From JAVBLK01 sp031553565 (GTDB taxonomy: Bacteria; Bacillota; Clostridia; Christensenellales; DUVY01): a stretch of DNA of 56,819 bases. A model generated the notes under the pieces. That model did not search any database. It saw only the letters and a list, made by a program, of their open reading frames with translations, and was not told the origin of the DNA. The translations under genes were made by a program, and so were the position numbers. The stretch is from assembly GCA_031553565.1 (NCBI GenBank), contig JAVBLK010000031.1, positions 1 through 56,819 of the forward strand, in the 5' to 3' direction. Positions 54,317 to 56,819 of the stretch are shown one piece after another. How positions within the stretch are numbered: position 1 is the stretch's first letter; every line of letters starts with the position of its first letter.

Positions 54317-54318
54317 AG

Positions 54319-54359
54319 AAAAATGACAAAACAAGATAATTTTGTTTTGTCATTTTTTT
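54319..54359 (+). terminator. Intrinsic terminator of the tRNA pair
   Basis: AAAAATGACAAAAC pairs perfectly with GTTTTGTCATTTTT (14 bp), followed by more T. Confidence 0.92.
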
Positions 54360-54579
54360 ATATCCTAGGAAAAATTGGCGAAAATTGCTTGCAAGATTTT
54401 GCGATTCAGACGACGAATACAACAAAAGCTAGCGGCAAAGCCGCACCTAAGCGCGGCAATTTTCTCAAAAATGATGCTTTTGTTCTACCGGCTAGACATT
54501 ATCCGCATATGATATATCGTGAATTCCGGCAATTCTTTGCCGGCGGTTGACATTTTACATCTGTCGTCATATAATATAT

Positions 54580-54738
54580 ATAACCGTTGATTAATTCGAC
54601 AGAACTTTGACGCATCGTCTTTTTCGACCTAAAACAACTTCTTTTTTCGTCAATAGCTCTGCTATTGCCTTCAAAAACAAGCTGTTTTATGCCTGAAAAA
54701 TACCCGGTCAAAATTTATCTCATTTAATCAGCGGTTAT
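54580..54738 (+). mobile_element. MITE family A, copy 13, close to copy 2 in sequence
   Basis: 159 bp, ends ATAACCGTTGATTAATTCG and the complement ending GCGGTTAT. It shares unusual internal variants with copy 2 (GACGCATCGTC, AAAATACCCGGTC), indicating a recent common source. It ends 38 bp before the FMN riboswitch. Confidence 0.88.
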
Positions 54739-54775
54739 ATAAGAAATATACGTCCGTATATTCTTGACACTTCTT

Positions 54776-54888
54776 TAGGGCGGGGCGCAAATCCCCACCG
54801 GCGGTCATAGTCCGCGAAGGCGCGTAAATTATATATGCGCCCCGATCAGGTGAAACTCCTGTACCGACGGTTACAGTCCGGATGGAAA
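54776..54888 (+). promoter_or_regulatory. FMN riboswitch (RFN element)
   Basis: Conserved blocks are present in order: AGGGCGGGGCGCAAATCCCC, ACCGGCGGTCATAGTCCGCGA, a variable hairpin, GATCAGGTGAAACTCCTGTA and CCGACGGTTACAGTCCGGAT. The element ends a few nucleotides before the AAAGGAG of ribU, so FMN probably blocks translation by hiding the ribosome site. The upstream promoter would sit at the MITE copy 13 edge (TATATT at 54757). Confidence 0.97.
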
Positions 54889-54902
54889 AAGGAGCTTTTT
54901 TT

Positions 54903-55571
54903 ATGTCCATTTTTTCCCGTGAAATCAAGCTGATGAAGAAACGTCCCACGCAGTACATAGTGTTTATTGCTGTGCTTTCGGCAATTTCATTAGTATTCAT
55001 GATTTTTCTTCATTTCCCTGTCTTGCCGGGCTTTCCGTATTTAAAGCTGGACTTTGCCGATATGCCTGTCGCGGTCGCAGGGCTGATGTTCGGGCCGATA
55101 GGCGTCGCGATAACTGCCGTTATGAAAGTCGGCTTATATTTACTTGTAAAGGGAACGGACAGCGCATTTATCGGAGAGTTATCAAACCTTATATGCGCGC
55201 TGGCCTTCGGCCTTTCCGTAAGCCTGATATATCATTCGAAAGAGAGTATCGGCTCGCTGATCATGGCCTTTATTTTCGGTGTAGTCATAGAAGCTGCTGT
55301 AGCGGTGTTTTCTAACTGGTTCATAATACTTCCGATGTATATCAACGCAGGATTTTTACCTGCGGCTGAAAAGACTGCAGAAACGCTTTTTGCGGGGATC
55401 ATGGCATTCAACCTGATAAAATTTTCGATTGCGGCGGCTATCGGCTTTACCTTATATAAAGCGGTAGAACGCGTCCTGCCTTTTAAGACAGAAAAGAAAC
55501 GGACGGCAAGGCCCACAGAAAATCCGCCCGCAGCGGAAGAAGCTGCCGGCGGCACAGGGACAAAAAATTAA
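54903..55571 (+). CDS. ribU: Riboflavin ECF transporter S component
   Basis: 222 residues from ATG at 54903; AAAGGAG is 8 nt upstream. An earlier in-frame start at 54882 lies in the riboswitch. Six predicted membrane helices in the RibU pattern, with FPYLKLDFADMPVAVAGLMFGP as the hallmark. It binds riboflavin and works with the shared EcfA1A2T module, not in this window. A long charged tail (KTEKKRTARPTENPPAAEEAAGG) is unusual. Control by the FMN riboswitch confirms the substrate. Confidence 0.95.
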   Translation: MSIFSREIKLMKKRPTQYIVFIAVLSAISLVFMIFLHFPVLPGFPYLKLDFADMPVAVAGLMFGPIGVAITAVMKVGLYLLVKGTDSAFIGELSNLICALAFGLSVSLIYHSKESIGSLIMAFIFGVVIEAAVAVFSNWFIILPMYINAGFLPAAEKTAETLFAGIMAFNLIKFSIAAAIGFTLYKAVERVLPFKTEKKRTARPTENPPAAEEAAGGTGTKN

Positions 55572-55638
55572 GGAAGCGAACAAATACCTTTGAATTTGGC
55601 TGTGGATTTTTGAGATAAAAAACGTCAGCATATTACCG

Positions 55639-55667
55639 AAACCGCGCCGGAAAATCCGGCGCGGTTT
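55639..55667. terminator. Bidirectional terminator between ribU and the SpaA-fold gene
   Basis: AAACCGCGCCGGA and TCCGGCGCGGTTT form a perfect 13-bp stem with a 3-nt loop. T-rich only briefly on either side. Confidence 0.8.
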
Positions 55668-55682
55668 GGCGCTTACTTCAGG

Positions 55683-56123
55683 TTATCTGCCGCACTTGTA
55701 CTCGCAGTCGCGGCCGTCGCATACGAATCTGTCTTCCTTGCCGTATTTGATCAGCTTGATGCTGCCGCAGTCCTTAGTGTTGACGACTTCCACGCACTTA
55801 TGCGGGTTCTCGTCGCAGATCTCGACGCAAATGGGCTTCGAATCGCACTCCCAGCCTTTATTGGATTCGACTTCTGTCAAAAAGTACGTACCGTTGGGCA
55901 GTCCGTCAAACTTCAATTCGCCGTTTTCGTTGGTCTTTCCGCAAGCGATCACGCAGCCGCATTTTGCACGCAGCTCGAACTTGACGCCGGCCAATTTCTT
56001 GGTTTCGGTGATGATCTTGCAGGGTTTATCCTTGCCGCCGTCCGGCCTGTAGTCGTCGCTGAAACCTTTGTCATTGTAGCGAACATCCGCACCTGACTTT
56101 CCCTCGTATACATAGTTTTCCAT
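55683..56123 (-). CDS. Cys-rich SpaA/prealbumin-fold protein, no signal peptide
   Basis: 146 residues from ATG at 56123 with GGGAGA upstream. Residues 45-125 fit a SpaA/Cna-B-like beta domain: KKLAGVKFELRAKCGCVIACGKTNENGELKFDGLPNGTYFLTEVESNKGW. Unlike surface pilins it has no signal peptide and no LPXTG, but many Cys (CGCVIAC, WECDSKPICVEICDENPHKC, CDGRDCEYKCGR). It may be a spore coat protein, which is inference. It lies on the opposite strand from ribU. Confidence 0.72.
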   Translation of the reverse strand: MENYVYEGKSGADVRYNDKGFSDDYRPDGGKDKPCKIITETKKLAGVKFELRAKCGCVIACGKTNENGELKFDGLPNGTYFLTEVESNKGWECDSKPICVEICDENPHKCVEVVNTKDCGSIKLIKYGKEDRFVCDGRDCEYKCGR

Positions 56124-56489
56124 ATTTAATTCTCCCATAAAATTTTTCACATAGAGAAGTAAAAAAAATATATTTACCTCATCAATATGTACGGGGAACG
56201 CATAGGGAAGTCCTGTTCGCGGAAGGCGGTTTTTTTGCCGCCTGTTTAATTATATGCAAGGAGTGCGGCGGTTGTTTCGCTTTGCAGGGAAATCTGTTCG
56301 TAACGATTTTGTTCTGCGTAAATTCCCGCATTAAGCGCAAATAAAAGTCCGCCGGATTTTACTTTGAGAATTGACCGCAAAATTTTTACATGCCTTAAAA
56401 TTTCGTTAAAGTTTTCCGCAAAGCAAAAAACACACAGAATTGTGATATAATAGACATATAATGAAGGCTCAAAAGGCCTATAATATAAA
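56124..56489. other. Gene-free stretch before MITE copy 14
   Basis: Contains a GGCGG-T7-GCCGCC hairpin near 56225 and a TATAAT-ATG arrangement at about 56446-56460 whose tiny frame ends inside MITE copy 14. No supported gene. Confidence 0.45.
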
Positions 56490-56648
56490 GGAACCACTGA
56501 ATAATTCGGTCTAATTTAAAGCGGCGTCTTTTTCGGATGAAAACGTCTTCTTCACTTCACAAATAGTTCTACTATTTGCTGCAAAAACAAGCCGTTTTCT
56601 GCCTTAAAAATACTTGCTCTAAATTAACCTCATTTATTCATCGTTTCC
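56490..56648 (+). mobile_element. MITE family A, copy 14, exact TAAA duplication
   Basis: 159 bp, ends GGAACCACTGAATAATTCGG and the complement ending CATCGTTTCC. TAAA repeats at 56486-56489 and 56649-56652. CAAATAGTTCTACTATTTG hairpin in the centre. It lies 68 bp upstream of an IS5-type transposase. Confidence 0.9.
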
Positions 56649-56715
56649 TAAACAAAGATGCGAATAAGTCTTTTAAGTAAAACAGCAATAGAGATAAATG
56701 TGATAAAATAATGAT

Positions 56716-56819
56716 ATGGAAAAGCAAGTAAGTTTTAGTGAACTTGAGTATAGCGGGAAACGGAAAAAGACAAAGCGGGAAATATTTCTTGAAGCAATGG
56801 AACAGATAGTACCGCTTGA
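56716..56819 (+). CDS. IS5-family transposase, N-terminal fragment cut by window edge
   Basis: 34 complete codons from ATG at 56716 remain open to the last base; no stop is reached. The peptide starts MEKQVSFSELEYSGKRKKTK and continues REIFLEAMEQIVPL, the typical N-terminus of IS5-group transposases (often SFxDxEYxxKRKxTRRExFLxxMxxIVPW). The catalytic DDE core lies beyond the window. The left end of the IS must lie between about 56653 and 56715. A possible source of transposase for the adjacent MITE copies. Confidence 0.75.
   Translation, partial: MEKQVSFSELEYSGKRKKTKREIFLEAMEQIVPL

Noticed and set aside
56246..56497. 83-codon minus-strand ORF
   Set aside because: It begins inside MITE copy 14 and reads across AT-rich intergenic sequence; no family resemblance.
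430..56648. Repeats as a dispersed CRISPR or structural RNA cluster
   Set aside because: Repeat spacing is irregular, units are about 160 bp, spacers contain genes and no cas gene is seen.

Overview
The window looks like chromosome of a spore-forming Firmicute, most likely class Clostridia. It carries a SpoIVB peptidase, a stand-alone Spo0A effector domain, CdaA, RNase Y, ArgR, an FMN riboswitch-RibU unit, the B12-radical-SAM/DUF2344/RNase G cluster and a NifU-like/GGGtGRT pair. Shine-Dalgarno sites are Firmicute-like and sigma-A promoters are TTGNNN-17-TATAAT. The class is inferred from gene content; no rRNA is present. Both edges cut into transposase genes (1-99 and 56716-56819), so this is probably a contig broken at insertion sequences.

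Layout. 1-3.5 kb: transposase fragment, repeats, GGGtGRT and NifU-like genes (minus strand) behind a structured leader, and a Cys-rich conserved protein. 4.1-6.3 kb: a zinc-ribbon/TPR/LRR protein and galU. 6.35-13.1 kb: a phosphate module (Pho box, permuted PstS, fused PstC-PstA, PstB, PhoU, PhoP/PhoR-type two-component pair). 13.2-22.8 kb: surE, a BaiN-like flavoprotein, DegV, AroH chorismate mutase, a DUF4132 protein, then radical SAM, DUF2344 and RNase E/G. 22.8-29.4 kb: a hairpin array, a GH63-like glycosidase, RdgB, an SLC13-type permease, TspO, and DinB on the minus strand. 29.6-34.3 kb: two exported LRR proteins, a collagen-like lipoprotein and a subtilase with a double frameshift. 34.6-41.6 kb: GNAT-like protein, ComEC, HolA, membrane protein, catalytically dead M28 peptidase homologue and a small protein. 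42-49.6 kb: cdaA with a 50-residue CdaR remnant, rny, nadK, argR, recN, SDR. 49.6-52.3 kb, minus strand: sporulation genes spoIVB, a possible SpoIIM-like protein and the Spo0A-C protein. 52.8-56.8 kb: tocopherol-cyclase-like protein, tRNA-Gln and tRNA-Glu, FMN riboswitch and ribU, a SpaA-fold protein, and an IS5-type transposase start.

The most striking feature is a dense family of non-coding foldback elements, at least fourteen copies plus a 41-bp miniature, placed between genes. They have inverted ends of the type GTAAACGCTGATTAA (or GGAAACGCTGAATAA), an internal hairpin around CAAATAGTTCTACTATTTG, and in several copies exact 4-bp AT-rich target duplications (TAAA, TTAT, TTTA, CTAA). This looks like an active or recently active MITE family. 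Two unrelated foldback elements lie at 16684-16844 and 22937-23102.

A second theme is transcription starting at the start codon: pstS, surE, the DUF4132 gene, nadK, dinB and probably holA have a TATAAT-like -10 box 6-10 nt before ATG and no Shine-Dalgarno, suggesting leaderless mRNAs in an organism that otherwise uses strong SD sites.
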